DNA of 64,000 nucleotides from JACJWR01 sp963842975 (GCA_963842975.1 CAWJIH010000001.1:1-64000); one strand, 5' to 3'. Shown: positions 33,478 to 43,149, counted from the stretch's first letter. Made by a program: numbers and translations. Notes: generated by a model from the letters alone, not told the origin.

Positions 33478-34566
33478 TCATCGATGAACAGCACACCGAA
33501 TATGGCGCCGGAACCATCGCGGACCACCACCGCCGGCGCACCCCGCGTGCCGAAGGGCGGCGATGAGGTCATGTCCGGTGGTATCAGCAGCCACGTAGGC
33601 ATTAGGTGGCAGCGGTGTCACCAGGGAACTCACTGGGATCCAGGCCCGGCGTTCCGGTGGCGTGGCAGCTGCGGCAACTTCATTGACCACACCGGTGGGG
33701 TATCCGGAGTCGCTGATCACCACGATGGCTCCGGCCTGGGCGTCCAGCATCCGTTGCCGGGCCAGGGCCAATGATTCGTCGGATCGAGCCGGTACTGCCC
33801 GGCGGGCCAGCGAACCGGCGCGCAATGCCGGGATTCGCCGCTCCAGCGTGGACTGCTGGAGCGCAGCGGTGGCCCCCACCCAAATGAACACTCCAAACAC
33901 CGCGGCCACCACCACGGTGAGCAACCCGATGCCCGAGCCTGGCAGCGCCGCGAACCCCAGCGTCGCCACCACCACGATCACGGCGAGGCCTCGGCCCGCC
34001 CAGGCGGCCACGGCGGTTCCGCGCGGTTCACTACCGGTGATTCCCCAGGCGAGCCCCCGCACGATCCCACCCCCATCGAGCGGAAGGCCAGGAAGCAGGT
34101 TGAGCACACCCAGCAACACGTTGGTCCACACCAAGGCGGACAACACGGTGGCCGCGATGGCTGGAAGCGAATCGCCGATGGTCAGCAGCAGACCCTGCGC
34201 GACACCAGCAATCGCCAACGTGGCTGCAGGTCCGCTAGCCGCAATGGCTGCCTCCCGGCCCGGCGTCAATCCCTCGCGTTCATAGACCGTGAAGCCGCCC
34301 AAAATCCACAGCGTGATGCCGTGCACGGTGTTGCCAAGGGCCCGAGCGGTGAGCCCGTGGGCCAACTCGTGGACCAGGATCGCGGCATAGAGCAGAACCG
34401 CGAAGATGATCGCGGCAAGCGCACCTGAACCTCCGGCGCCGAAACTCGGCGCCCACAACCAGGCGATCAGCCCGACCCCCACGAGCCCCGACAGGGGTAC
34501 CGAAACCGGCATCCCGAACATCGAGAAATGCAGCCCACTCTTGCGCCGGGCTGACTCGTCGCTCAT
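33478..34566 (-). CDS. M50 site-2-like protease with CBS domain, C-terminal frameshift
   Basis: The 362-aa frame encodes a Rip3/Rv2625c-like intramembrane metalloprotease. Membrane helices carry ILVHELAHGLTARALG (HExxH, near 65-80) and LLPGLPLDGGGIVRG (third metal ligand Asp), and a cytoplasmic CBS region follows. Near 33545-33556 the expected CBS end moves to another frame, which reads GTRGAPAVVVRDGSG, then IFGVLFIDDVERALA, and stops at 33456-33458. One extra base explains this. The annotated frame instead ends in an unrelated Arg-rich tail. It is either a real truncation or a sequencing error. It is divergent from trmI. Confidence 0.85.
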   Translation of the reverse strand: MSDESARRKSGLHFSMFGMPVSVPLSGLVGVGLIAWLWAPSFGAGGSGALAAIIFAVLLYAAILVHELAHGLTARALGNTVHGITLWILGGFTVYEREGLTPGREAAIAASGPAATLAIAGVAQGLLLTIGDSLPAIAATVLSALVWTNVLLGVLNLLPGLPLDGGGIVRGLAWGITGSEPRGTAVAAWAGRGLAVIVVVATLGFAALPGSGIGLLTVVVAAVFGVFIWVGATAALQQSTLERRIPALRAGSLARRAVPARSDESLALARQRMLDAQAGAIVVISDSGYPTGVVNEVAAAATPPERRAWIPVSSLVTPLPPNAYVAADTTGHDLIAALRHAGCAGGGGPRWFRRHIRCAVHR

Positions 34567-34621
34567 GGGCGAACTCTAACCGCCCGGGCAGCGGAATTTG
34601 CGAGGCGTAGGCTGGCTCGTC

Positions 34622-35545
34622 ATGACTGCATTCGGTGCCGACACCCGCCGGGGACCGCTACGCCCGGGCGACCGGGTGCAACTGGCCGACCCCAAAGGGC
34701 GGTTGCACACCGTCACCCTGGAGCCCGGCGCGCGCTTCCATACTTCCAAAGGTGCGGTGGCCCACGACGACCTCATCGGCGGGCCCGAGGGGGTGGTCGT
34801 CACCAGCAACAAAGGCACGCCCTATGTGGCGCAACGGCCACTGTTGTCGGACTTCGTGCTGTCCATGCCCCGCGGTGCCACCGTGGTGTATCCCAAAGAC
34901 GCAGCAATGATTGTGGGTTTGGCCGATGTCTTTCCGGGAGCGGTGGTGGTGGAGGCCGGCGCCGGCTCCGGGGCATTGACCTGCAGCCTGCTGCGAGCCG
35001 TGGGGGAGTCCGGTCGGGTGATTTCCTACGAAAGGCGGGCCGATTTCGCCGACATTGCCGCCAAAAACGTGGAGACCTACTTCGGCGGCGCGCATCCTGG
35101 CTGGCGGGTGCACGTGGGGGATTTCGCTGGTTCCGCCGGGGACGGCTCGGCTGACCGAGTGGTTCTGGACATGCTGGCGGCCTGGGATTGCATACCGGCC
35201 GCCGCGAATTGGCTCGTGCCCGGCGGGGTCCTGTGCGTGTACGTGACCACCACCACGCAACTGTCCCGGGTGGTCGAGTCGTTGCGCGAAGATGGTCGCT
35301 GGACGGAGCCGCAGGCCAGCGAAACCCTGCTCCGACCGTGGCATGTCGAGGGTCTGGCGGTGCGCCCGTCGCACCGGATGGTCGGCCACACCGGTTTCCT
35401 GGTCACGGCTCGGCGACTCGCGGACGGCACCGTGCTTCCCACCCGCCGCACCCGTCCGGCCAAGGGTGCCTATGGTGCCGACTGGCAGGGATCAGCGCCG
35501 ACCGAGCCGCGCGCAGACAGTGGCGATTCCGGAAACGCTAGGTAG
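34622..35545 (+). CDS. trmI: tRNA (adenine-58-N1)-methyltransferase
   Basis: The ~307-aa SAM-dependent enzyme methylates A58 in the tRNA T-loop. The N-terminal beta domain (GDRVQLADPKGRLHTVTL) precedes RGATVVYPKDAAMIV and the SAM-binding VVVEAGAGSGALTCSLLRAV, with D in DRVVLDMLAAWD. The length and position upstream of the proteasome ATPase match Rv2118c. The start at ATG 34622 (MTAFGADTRRGPLRPGDRV) is preferred over an upstream GTG-like start. Confidence 0.95.
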   Translation: MTAFGADTRRGPLRPGDRVQLADPKGRLHTVTLEPGARFHTSKGAVAHDDLIGGPEGVVVTSNKGTPYVAQRPLLSDFVLSMPRGATVVYPKDAAMIVGLADVFPGAVVVEAGAGSGALTCSLLRAVGESGRVISYERRADFADIAAKNVETYFGGAHPGWRVHVGDFAGSAGDGSADRVVLDMLAAWDCIPAAANWLVPGGVLCVYVTTTTQLSRVVESLREDGRWTEPQASETLLRPWHVEGLAVRPSHRMVGHTGFLVTARRLADGTVLPTRRTRPAKGAYGADWQGSAPTEPRADSGDSGNAR

Positions 35546-35582
35546 GGTTGGGTACTAGACGACCAACGGCCGGGAGGCGGAC

Positions 35583-37256
35583 ATGGCGGACGGGTACGAA
35601 GGACGCGCCCCAGGAATGGGCAGCAGTTCCGGTGAGGAGGCCGACCGCGAGGCCCTGCGTGCGTCGCTGGCCTCGGCGCGGGAATCCAACGAACGCCTCG
35701 CTGCCACCTTGCGGGATGCCCGGGATCAGATCGTTTCGCTGCGAGAAGAGCTCGACAAACTTGGTGACCCGCCGAACAGCTATGGCGTTTTCCTCGAACT
35801 GCACGGCGATGGCATGGCCGATATCGTCGCCTCCGGGCGCAAGCATCGGGTGGTGATCAGCCCCGAGGTGGAGGCTGAGTCGCTGGTTCCGGGCCAAGAA
35901 GTGATGCTTAACGACACCCTCAACGTCGTCTCCGCGTGCGAATTCGAACGGGTCGGCGAAATCGTGATGTTCAAGGAGTTCCTGCCGCCGGGGGACCGCG
36001 CATTGGTGCTTGGCCACACCGATGAAGAACGGGTGGTGCGCCTGGCCGAACCCTTGATCGGCTCGGTGATTAGGGCCGGTGATTCGTTGCTGCTGGACTC
36101 CCGGGCCGGGTACGTCTACGAACGAATCCCGAAGTCAGAAGTCGAAGAGCTGGTGCTCGAAGAAGTGCCCGACATCGCCTACACCGACATCGGAGGACTT
36201 GCCTCCCAGATTGAACAGATCCGCGACGCCGTTGAGTTGCCCTACCTGCACGCGGACCTCTACGCCGAGCACGAATTGCGCCCACCGAAGGGCATCTTGC
36301 TCTACGGCCCGCCCGGGTGCGGCAAGACGCTCATCGCCAAAGCGGTCGCAGCTTCGCTGGCGCGCAAAGTCGCCGAACGTACCGGGATGGGGGAGGGCCG
36401 CTCGTTCTTCCTCAACATCAAAGGCCCAGAACTGCTCAACAAGTACGTCGGCGAAACCGAACGGCACATCCGTTTGGTGTTCCAACGTGCCCGAGAGAAA
36501 GCCAGCGAAGGCATGCCGGTGATCGTGTTCTTCGACGAGATGGATTCGCTGTTCCGCACCCGCGGCTCCGGCGTTTCCTCGGATGTCGAGAACACCATCG
36601 TGCCGCAGCTGCTCAGCGAAATCGACGGTGTTGAAGGCCTCGAAAACGTGATCGTGATCGGGGCATCAAACCGCGAAGACATGATCGATCCGGCGATTCT
36701 GCGCCCGGGTCGGCTCGACGTGAAGATCAAGATCGACCGTCCGGACGCACAGGCCGCCGGCGACATCATGAGCAAATACCTGACAGCCAAGCTGCCGTTG
36801 CACACCGATGACCTCGCTGAGCACGGCGGCGACCCGCAGGCGTGTGTGCACGGCATGATCCAGCGCGCGGTCGAACGGATGTACTCCGAATCCGACGACA
36901 ATCGCTTCCTGGAGGTCACCTACGCCAACGGCGACAAAGAAGTCCTCTACTTCAAGGACTTCAACTCCGGGGCCATGTTGGAAAACATCATCGCCCGGGC
37001 CAAGAAGTCCGCGATCAAAGAGTTCCTCGCCACCGGAAACAAGGGGATCCGGGTACAGCACCTGCTCGACGCCTGCGTCGACGAGTTCCGAGAGAACGAG
37101 GACTTGCCCAACACCACGAACCCGGATGACTGGGCTCGAATCTCCGGGAAGAAGGGCGAGCGCATCGTGTTCATCCGGACCCTGGTCCACGGCAAAACCG
37201 GAGGCGAGCCCGGGCGCTCCATCGACACCACGTCGAACACCGGGCAATACCTGTAG
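35583..37256 (+). CDS. arc: Proteasome-associated ATPase ARC/Mpa
   Basis: The 557-aa AAA+ protein unfolds pupylated substrates and feeds them into the 20S core. The N-terminal coiled coil (about 20-62) binds Pup. Two OB-fold domains (about 65-190) follow, and Walker A is GPPGCGKT (242-249), Walker B IVFFDEMD (314-321). The C-terminal GQYL gives the penultimate Tyr that docks into the proteasome alpha ring. GGGAGGCGG precedes the ATG. It is the first gene of the plus-strand Pup-proteasome locus. Confidence 0.98.
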   Translation: MADGYEGRAPGMGSSSGEEADREALRASLASARESNERLAATLRDARDQIVSLREELDKLGDPPNSYGVFLELHGDGMADIVASGRKHRVVISPEVEAESLVPGQEVMLNDTLNVVSACEFERVGEIVMFKEFLPPGDRALVLGHTDEERVVRLAEPLIGSVIRAGDSLLLDSRAGYVYERIPKSEVEELVLEEVPDIAYTDIGGLASQIEQIRDAVELPYLHADLYAEHELRPPKGILLYGPPGCGKTLIAKAVAASLARKVAERTGMGEGRSFFLNIKGPELLNKYVGETERHIRLVFQRAREKASEGMPVIVFFDEMDSLFRTRGSGVSSDVENTIVPQLLSEIDGVEGLENVIVIGASNREDMIDPAILRPGRLDVKIKIDRPDAQAAGDIMSKYLTAKLPLHTDDLAEHGGDPQACVHGMIQRAVERMYSESDDNRFLEVTYANGDKEVLYFKDFNSGAMLENIIARAKKSAIKEFLATGNKGIRVQHLLDACVDEFRENEDLPNTTNPDDWARISGKKGERIVFIRTLVHGKTGGEPGRSIDTTSNTGQYL

Positions 37257-37303
37257 TCGCGCGCTGCATGGCCCCCGCCGGGGTGCCGGGATAGGCTGCA
37301 TCC

Positions 37304-38848
37304 GTGACTGTGCGACGGGTGATGGGAATCGAGACCGAATATGGGGTTTCGGTGCCTGGTCGGCCGAATGTCAACGCCATGGTGCTGTCCACCCACGTGG
37401 TCAACGCCTACGCCTCCGAATGTGGCCTCACTGGCCAACGCCGTGCCCGCTGGGACTACCAGGAAGAGTCGCCGCTGCGTGATGCCCGCGGATTCGACAT
37501 GACCCGCGCCGAGGCGGACCCCTCGCAACTCACTGACGACGATCTGGGCCTGGCAAATGTCATCCTGGTCAACGGTGCCCGGCTCTATGTGGATCACGCC
37601 CATCCGGAGTATTCCTCCCCGGAGGTGACCTCGCCCCGGCAAGCGGTGCTCTACGACCGCGTCGGCCAGGTGGTGATGGCCCAGGCTGCACGCTTGGCCT
37701 CGGCCATTCCCGGGGTGGGCAACGTGCGGCTCTACAAGAACAACACCGACAACAAAGGTGCCTCCTACGGCACCCACGAGAACTACCTGATGAGTCGACG
37801 CACGCCCTTCGCGGACGTGGTGCGCCACCTCACTCCATTCCTCATCTCCCGCCCCGTGTTCGCCGGGGCAGGGCGAGTGGGGCTGGGCCAGGATGGCAAG
37901 CAGGTGGGCTTCCAATTGTCGTCCCGGGCGGACTTCTTCGAAGTGGAAGTGGGTCTGGAGACGACCCTCAAACGGCCCATCATCAACACCCGTGACGAGC
38001 CGCACGCTGATCCCGAGTTCCACCGTCGGCTGCATGTGATCATCGGTGACGCCAACCTCTCGGAGGTGGCCACCTACGTCAAAATGGGCTCCACCTCGCT
38101 GGTCATTGCCATGATCGAGGCGGGTTGGCTGGCCGACGACCTGATGCCGGTGAACCCGGTGAAAGCCTTGCACACCATCAGCCACGACGTGTCCCTTCGC
38201 GCCGGGGTGGAATTGCGCGACGGCCGCACCCTCACCGGCCTATCAATTCAGCGCGAGTACGCCGACCAAGCCGCGAAGTACGTCGACAGCACCTTCGGTT
38301 CGGACATCGACGAGGAGACCATCGACGTACTCGAGCGTTGGCATCGGCTGCTCGACGCCTTGGAACACGACCCCGATGATGTCGCCGATCAAGTCGACTG
38401 GGTTGCCAAACGCCGACTACTCGACGGCTACCGTCGCCGGGACGGTATCGGCTGGGGAAACGCACGGCTGGAACTAGTCGACCTGCAGTATTCCGACGTG
38501 GACCCAGCCAAGGGTCTGGCCGCAAAACTGGAAAGCCGCGGAATGCTGGCGCGACTCACCACCGATGCCGAGGTGGCCCACGCCGGGGCGCATCCGCCGA
38601 TCGACACCCGCGCGTTTTTTCGCGGCGAGTGCATCCGGCGCTACGGCGATAGTGTGGCGGCCGCCAGTTGGGACTCGGTGATCTTCGACCTTCCAGGCCG
38701 CGACCCACTAGTGCGAGTCCCCACCTTGGATCCATTCAAAGGGACCCGGGCACACGTCCAGCAACTACTGGACGACAGCCCCGATGCCGTAGCGCTGGTG
38801 CGCACCCTCACCGCGGACGGGCAGACCAGCCCACCGCGCCGCGGCTAG
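37304..38848 (+). CDS. dop: Pup deamidase/depupylase
   Basis: The 514-aa glutamine-synthetase-like enzyme is related to PafA. RRVMGIETEYGVSVPGRPN starts the ATP/Mg site. LYVDHAHPEYSSPE contains the catalytic Asp/His region, and RLYKNNTDNKGASYGTHENY, IINTRDEPHADPEFHRRLH and VIIGDANLSE follow. It converts the C-terminal Gln of Pup to Glu and removes Pup from substrates. The pup gene here ends in Gln, so Dop is required. The extra loop after PGRPN (VNAMVLSTHVVNAYA) is the Dop-specific loop. The start is GTG at 37304. Confidence 0.97.
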   Translation: MTVRRVMGIETEYGVSVPGRPNVNAMVLSTHVVNAYASECGLTGQRRARWDYQEESPLRDARGFDMTRAEADPSQLTDDDLGLANVILVNGARLYVDHAHPEYSSPEVTSPRQAVLYDRVGQVVMAQAARLASAIPGVGNVRLYKNNTDNKGASYGTHENYLMSRRTPFADVVRHLTPFLISRPVFAGAGRVGLGQDGKQVGFQLSSRADFFEVEVGLETTLKRPIINTRDEPHADPEFHRRLHVIIGDANLSEVATYVKMGSTSLVIAMIEAGWLADDLMPVNPVKALHTISHDVSLRAGVELRDGRTLTGLSIQREYADQAAKYVDSTFGSDIDEETIDVLERWHRLLDALEHDPDDVADQVDWVAKRRLLDGYRRRDGIGWGNARLELVDLQYSDVDPAKGLAAKLESRGMLARLTTDAEVAHAGAHPPIDTRAFFRGECIRRYGDSVAAASWDSVIFDLPGRDPLVRVPTLDPFKGTRAHVQQLLDDSPDAVALVRTLTADGQTSPPRRG

Positions 38849-38964
38849 CGGCTCTGCGGGGGCAGATGTTACGTCCGCGTGTCACGATGGTCGCCAGGAT
38901 TCCAAGGTGGTCGACTTCGGGTTAGGGTCGAGACAGGCACCAACTTTCTTAAGGAGCAAGCCAC

Positions 38965-39171
38965 ATGTCAGCTCAAGAGCGCGCCCGCACGCACACCGAA
39001 TCCACCGACGAGGTGGTGGAGGAGGAAACGCCGACGACAGCGGCCGGATCGACCACCGACGCGGAAGCACGCGACGCAGAGGTCGACGCCCTGCTCGACG
39101 AGATCGACGACGTGCTCGAGACCAACGCGGAAGAATTCGTGGCGGCCTTTGTCCAGAAGGGCGGGCAATAG
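38965..39171 (+). CDS. pup: Prokaryotic ubiquitin-like protein
   Basis: The 68-aa acidic, mostly disordered protein has a helix-forming region (DALLDEIDDVLETNAEEFVA) that binds ARC, and the ending VQKGGQ. After Gln-to-Glu deamidation by Dop, PafA links it to substrate lysines. The ATG follows AAGGAG by 8-9 nt. It abuts prcB without a gap. It is strongly acidic, as usual for the family. Confidence 0.98.
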   Translation: MSAQERARTHTESTDEVVEEETPTTAAGSTTDAEARDAEVDALLDEIDDVLETNAEEFVAAFVQKGGQ

Positions 39172-40065
39172 GTGGCGAGCACCGGTTCACAGTCGGGATT
39201 GCCGGCGCACTTCTTCCAGACGGGCTCATCGTCGTTCGTGGAATTCCTCACCGCGCATGCACCGGAGGCTTTGCCGGGTGCCGCAGGTTCGGCGATGGCC
39301 CCGCGGGCAGGAACAGCCAGCGGCGCGGAGACATTAGCCGCACCGCACGGCACCACCATCGTGGCCAGCACGTATGACGGCGGGGTGGTGATGGCCGGGG
39401 ATCGGCGAGCCACGATCGGCAACATCATCGCCCAACGCGACATCGAAAAGGTGTTCGCGGCCGACGAATATTCGGTGGTGGGCATCGCCGGAACCGCTGG
39501 CTTGGCCATGGAGGTCGTCCGCGTGTTTCAGCTAGAGCTGGAGCACTACGAAAAAATCGAGGGCGTACCACTGTCGATGGCCGGCAAAGCCAATCGGCTC
39601 GGTGGGTTGATCCGTTCGAATCTGGGTATGGCGATGCAGGGTCTCGCGGTGGTGCCGCTGTTCGCCGGCTACGACTTGGCAGCCGAGGCGGGGCGGATCT
39701 TCTCCTACGATGTCACCGGCGGGCGCTACGAAGAGCACGACTTCTATGCGGTGGGATCCGGATCGCTGTTCGCCCGCGGATCATTGAAGAAGCTCTATCA
39801 GCCCGGCATGACCGCGAGTCAGTGTGCCCGCGTGTGCGTCGAGGCCCTTTTCGACGCTGCCGACGACGACTCCGCCACTGGTGGGCCGGATCTGTACCGC
39901 CACATCTACCCGCTGATTGCGGTGGTGGACGCCCACGGGGTCCAGTTGTTCGATGAAGCAGCCGGTGCGGAACTGGTGGAATCTGTGGTCGCAGTACGCC
40001 GACGGAGTCCCGATGGGCCCAAAGCTTCGATCAGCAGCGGCACAGTGGGGGGTGAACTGCAGTGA
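39172..40065 (+). CDS. prcB: 20S proteasome beta subunit
   Basis: The 297-aa precursor carries a ~60-residue propeptide ending APHG, then the mature N-terminus TTIVASTYDGG. Thr61 becomes Thr1, with Asp17 (MAGDRR) and Lys33 (RDIEKVF) at the expected distances, so the active site is complete. It is translated from GTG right after the pup stop, and its stop overlaps the prcA GTG. Confidence 0.98.
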   Translation: MASTGSQSGLPAHFFQTGSSSFVEFLTAHAPEALPGAAGSAMAPRAGTASGAETLAAPHGTTIVASTYDGGVVMAGDRRATIGNIIAQRDIEKVFAADEYSVVGIAGTAGLAMEVVRVFQLELEHYEKIEGVPLSMAGKANRLGGLIRSNLGMAMQGLAVVPLFAGYDLAAEAGRIFSYDVTGGRYEEHDFYAVGSGSLFARGSLKKLYQPGMTASQCARVCVEALFDAADDDSATGGPDLYRHIYPLIAVVDAHGVQLFDEAAGAELVESVVAVRRRSPDGPKASISSGTVGGELQ

Positions 40066-40745
40066 ACGCGCCGTACTACGTCTCGCCTGAACAACTCATC
40101 AAGGACAAGGCCGATTTCGCCCGCAAGGGGATTTCGCGCGGACGTTCGGTGGTGGTGCTCGCGGGAACGCCCGGGATCGTGCTGGTGGCCGAAAATCCTT
40201 CAAAGGCGTTGCACAAGATCAGCGAAATCTATGATCGGATCGCCTTTGCCGCGGTGGGCAAGTACAACGAGTTCGAAAACCTGCGGGTCGCGGGCATTCG
40301 ATTCGCCGACCAACGCGGCTTCGCCTACGACCGTTCCGACGTCACCGGTCGCAGCCTAGCCAACGCCTACGCACAGTCGCTGGGCGCGGTTTTCACCGAG
40401 TCTCCGAAACCGTACGAGGTCGAACTGGTGGTCGCCGAGGTAGGTACCAGTGAGGCCACCGATCAGCTTTATCGGATTGGCTTCGACGGCTCAGTGGCGG
40501 ACGAAGCCGGCTTCGTGGCCATGGGCGGCAACGCTGATCCGATCACCGCAGCCCTGCGGGAGCGCTGGACCGAGGGGTTGGATCTGGGGGAGTCGGTGAG
40601 CCTGGCGCGCGACGTACTGGCTGGCGACCGCCCCGAGCCGCTGCCAGGGTCGCAATTGGAAGTGGCCGTCCTCGAACGCGAACGGCATCGACGCTGTTTT
40701 CGGCGCATCACCGGTGAGAAACTCACCGCATTGTTGGACGGGTAG
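40062..40745 (+). CDS. prcA: 20S proteasome alpha subunit
   Basis: The 227-aa subunit forms the outer gating rings. YYVSPEQLIKDKADFARKGI is the N-terminal gate and helix H0 region, followed by RGRSVVVLAGTPGIVLVAEN and VGKYNEFENLRVAGIRFAD. It has no catalytic Thr, as expected. The GTGA overlap with prcB couples the two subunits, which are needed in equal amounts. Confidence 0.97.
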   Translation: MNAPYYVSPEQLIKDKADFARKGISRGRSVVVLAGTPGIVLVAENPSKALHKISEIYDRIAFAAVGKYNEFENLRVAGIRFADQRGFAYDRSDVTGRSLANAYAQSLGAVFTESPKPYEVELVVAEVGTSEATDQLYRIGFDGSVADEAGFVAMGGNADPITAALRERWTEGLDLGESVSLARDVLAGDRPEPLPGSQLEVAVLERERHRRCFRRITGEKLTALLDG

Positions 40746-40753
40746 GCCCCCAC

Positions 40754-42121
40754 GTGGATCGACGCATTTTCGGGATGGAGACCGAGTACGGCGTCACCTG
40801 CACATTTCGGGGTCAACGTCGGCTGTCCCCAGACGAGGTTGCGAGGTACCTGTTCCGACGGGTGGTCTCGTGGGGGAGGTCGTCAAATGTGTTCTTGCGC
40901 AACGGGTCCCGGCTGTACCTCGACGTTGGCAGTCATCCCGAATACGCCACCGCCGAATGCGACGACATCATCGAATTGGTCACCCACGACAAGGCTGGCG
41001 AACGGGTGCTCGAGGGGCTCGTGGTGGACGCGCAGGCGCGGCTGGCCGAGGAAGGCGTGGGCGGGGAAATCTACCTGTTCAAGAACAACACCGACTCCGC
41101 CGGCAACTCCTACGGCTGCCACGAGAACTACCTCATCGGCCGTTCCGGAGAGTTCAGCCACATCGCCGACACGCTGATTCCCTTCCTGGTGTCCCGACAG
41201 CTGATATCGGGTGCCGGGAAAGTGCTGCAAACCCCGCGGGGAGCGGTCTACAGCTTCAGCCAACGCGCCGAACACATTTGGGAAGGCGTCTCCAGCGCGA
41301 CCACACGCAGCCGACCGATCATCAACACCCGGGATGAACCGCACGCCGACGCCGACCGCTACCGGCGTCTGCACGTAATCGTCGGTGATTCCAACATGTC
41401 CGAGACCACCACGATGCTCAAAGTTGCCAGCACCGACTTGGTGCTTCGACTGCTGGAGTCCGGTGCCGGTGTGCGCGACATGGCGTTGGAGAACCCGATT
41501 CGGGCCATTCGCGACATCTCGTACGACTTGACTGGACGCAAGGCGGTGCGGCTGGCCAACGGCCGGCAGTACAGCGCGCTGGAGATCCAGCAGGAGTACT
41601 ACGAACGAGCCGTGGGCCACGCCGAACGCGAGGGTCTGTTGGCGCGGGACTCGACCGCGGCGAGGGCCGCCGAACTGTGGGGACGCACGCTGGAGGCGAT
41701 TCGCGACGCTGACCCGAGTCGAATCGACACCGAGATCGACTGGGCGATCAAACAGCGGCTACTCGATCGGTACATGGCCAAGCACGACCTCAGTTTGTCC
41801 AGCGCACGAATTGCCCAACTCGACTTGGCCTACCACGACGTCACCCGCGACCGCGGCCTGTTCTACCTGTTGCAGCGCAACGGCCAGGCCGCCCGCGTCA
41901 CCGACGACGTCCGGATTTTCGAAGCCAAAACGGTGCCGCCGCAAACCACCCGAGCAAAGTTGCGCGGGGACTTCATTCGGCGCGCCCAGGAACGTCGCCG
42001 GGACTTCACCGTCGACTGGGTGCACCTCAAACTCAACGATCAATCCCAACGCACAGTGCTGTGCAAAGATCCCTTCCGCAGCGTTGACGAACGAGTCTCG
42101 CGCCTGATCGAAAGCATGTGA
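40754..42121 (+). CDS. pafA: Pup ligase (proteasome accessory factor A)
   Basis: The 455-aa glutamine-synthetase-like ligase activates the Pup C-terminal Glu with ATP and joins it to a lysine. RRIFGMETEYGVTCTF, RLYLDVGSHPEYATAECDD with the catalytic Asp, IYLFKNNTDSAGNSYGCHENY, IINTRDEPHADADRYRRLH and VIVGDSNMSETTT align with dop, without the Dop loop. It starts at GTG 8 nt after prcA. Confidence 0.97.
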   Translation: MDRRIFGMETEYGVTCTFRGQRRLSPDEVARYLFRRVVSWGRSSNVFLRNGSRLYLDVGSHPEYATAECDDIIELVTHDKAGERVLEGLVVDAQARLAEEGVGGEIYLFKNNTDSAGNSYGCHENYLIGRSGEFSHIADTLIPFLVSRQLISGAGKVLQTPRGAVYSFSQRAEHIWEGVSSATTRSRPIINTRDEPHADADRYRRLHVIVGDSNMSETTTMLKVASTDLVLRLLESGAGVRDMALENPIRAIRDISYDLTGRKAVRLANGRQYSALEIQQEYYERAVGHAEREGLLARDSTAARAAELWGRTLEAIRDADPSRIDTEIDWAIKQRLLDRYMAKHDLSLSSARIAQLDLAYHDVTRDRGLFYLLQRNGQAARVTDDVRIFEAKTVPPQTTRAKLRGDFIRRAQERRRDFTVDWVHLKLNDQSQRTVLCKDPFRSVDERVSRLIESM

Positions 42122-42142
42122 GTCCACCTGTACAGTGACCGG

Positions 42143-42787
42143 GTGCACTTTTCGAACCGTCGATTGATACGTGCCGCCGCACCGCTGGCGGCACCACTGA
42201 CCCTCGCCACCCTGCTAGTGGGATGCAGCAGCGACTCATCCTCAAGTCCAGGCACCGAAGCCACGTCCACGCCAGGGACGTCTGCGGAGGTCGCCGCACC
42301 CGGCGACAGCGCAGCAGTGGGCTCGCCAGGTGCCGCGGCACCGACGGCAACGCGCACCCCCGCCAGCGACGAATCAGCCCCGACAACGTCGAGCAATGGA
42401 GTCACTGTCACCGGTGCCGCCGGTGGGCAACCACGGATCGAAGTCACCCGCGACGAACCGGCGCCCACCGAACTCGTGATTGTGGACATCTACCCGGGCG
42501 ACGGCACCGAACTAGAAACGGGCGGCTCGGGAGTCTTCGAGTACGAAGGTGTGCTCTTCGGCGACGGCAGCACCTTCGATTCCTCCTGGGATCGCGGATC
42601 CCCGGTGTCGCTGTCGCTGGAGCGGGTAATTCCCGGCTGGCAAGAAGGACTCGTCGGCATGCAAGTCGGCGGCCGAAGGATGATCATCGTTCCGCCAGAC
42701 GCGGCCTATGGCGACCGCGCGCTACCCGGTATCCCCCCGAACTCAACATTGGTATTTGTCGTCGACCTAGTGGAAGTGACTGGATGA
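42143..42787 (+). CDS. FKBP-type peptidyl-prolyl isomerase, lipoprotein
   Basis: The 214-aa precursor has a basic N-terminus, a hydrophobic stretch and the lipobox LVGC with lipidated Cys28, then a Ser/Thr/Ala/Pro-rich linker (about 30-110). The C-terminal FKBP domain has GGSGVFEYEGVLFGDGSTFD, VIPGWQEGLVGMQVGGRR, PPDAAYGDR and FVVDLVEV. It should sit on the outer face of the membrane and help fold exported proteins. It overlaps the next FKBP gene by ATGA. FKBP genes are common after pafA in actinobacteria. Confidence 0.92.
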   Translation: MHFSNRRLIRAAAPLAAPLTLATLLVGCSSDSSSSPGTEATSTPGTSAEVAAPGDSAAVGSPGAAAPTATRTPASDESAPTTSSNGVTVTGAAGGQPRIEVTRDEPAPTELVIVDIYPGDGTELETGGSGVFEYEGVLFGDGSTFDSSWDRGSPVSLSLERVIPGWQEGLVGMQVGGRRMIIVPPDAAYGDRALPGIPPNSTLVFVVDLVEVTG

Positions 42788-43149
42788 GTGAGACCACCCG
42801 CCCGATCGTGGAAATGCCCGAGGGCGCAGCACCGACCGAATTGCAGATCCGTGACATCACCGTCGGTGACGGTCCCGAGGCGACGCCTGGCGCCCGCGTG
42901 ACCGTGCACTACGTAGGTGTGGACTTCGGCTCCGGCGAAGAGTTTGACTCGAGTTGGCAGCGCGGGGAACCGATCCGGTTTCCGCTCTCCGGGCTGATCG
43001 CCGGTTGGCAAGAGGGCATCCCAGGCATGCGTGTGGGAGGACGGCGCGAGTTGATCATCCCGCCGCGGCTGGCCTACGGCGAGGCGGGCCACCACCAACT
43101 CGCGGGGTGCACGTTGATCTTTGTGATTGATCTGCTCGCTGTGGGCTAA
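42784..43149 (+). CDS. FKBP-type peptidyl-prolyl isomerase, cytoplasmic
   Basis: The 121-aa single-domain FKBP has no signal: ATPGARVTVHYVGVDFGSGE, EFDSSW, LIAGWQEGIPGMRVGGRREL, PPRLAYGE and TLIFVIDLLAV. The aromatic pocket residues (Tyr, Phe, Trp) are in place. It overlaps the lipoprotein FKBP gene by 4 nt, so the same isomerase fold is supplied on both sides of the membrane from one transcript. Confidence 0.94.
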   Translation: MSETTRPIVEMPEGAAPTELQIRDITVGDGPEATPGARVTVHYVGVDFGSGEEFDSSWQRGEPIRFPLSGLIAGWQEGIPGMRVGGRRELIIPPRLAYGEAGHHQLAGCTLIFVIDLLAVG

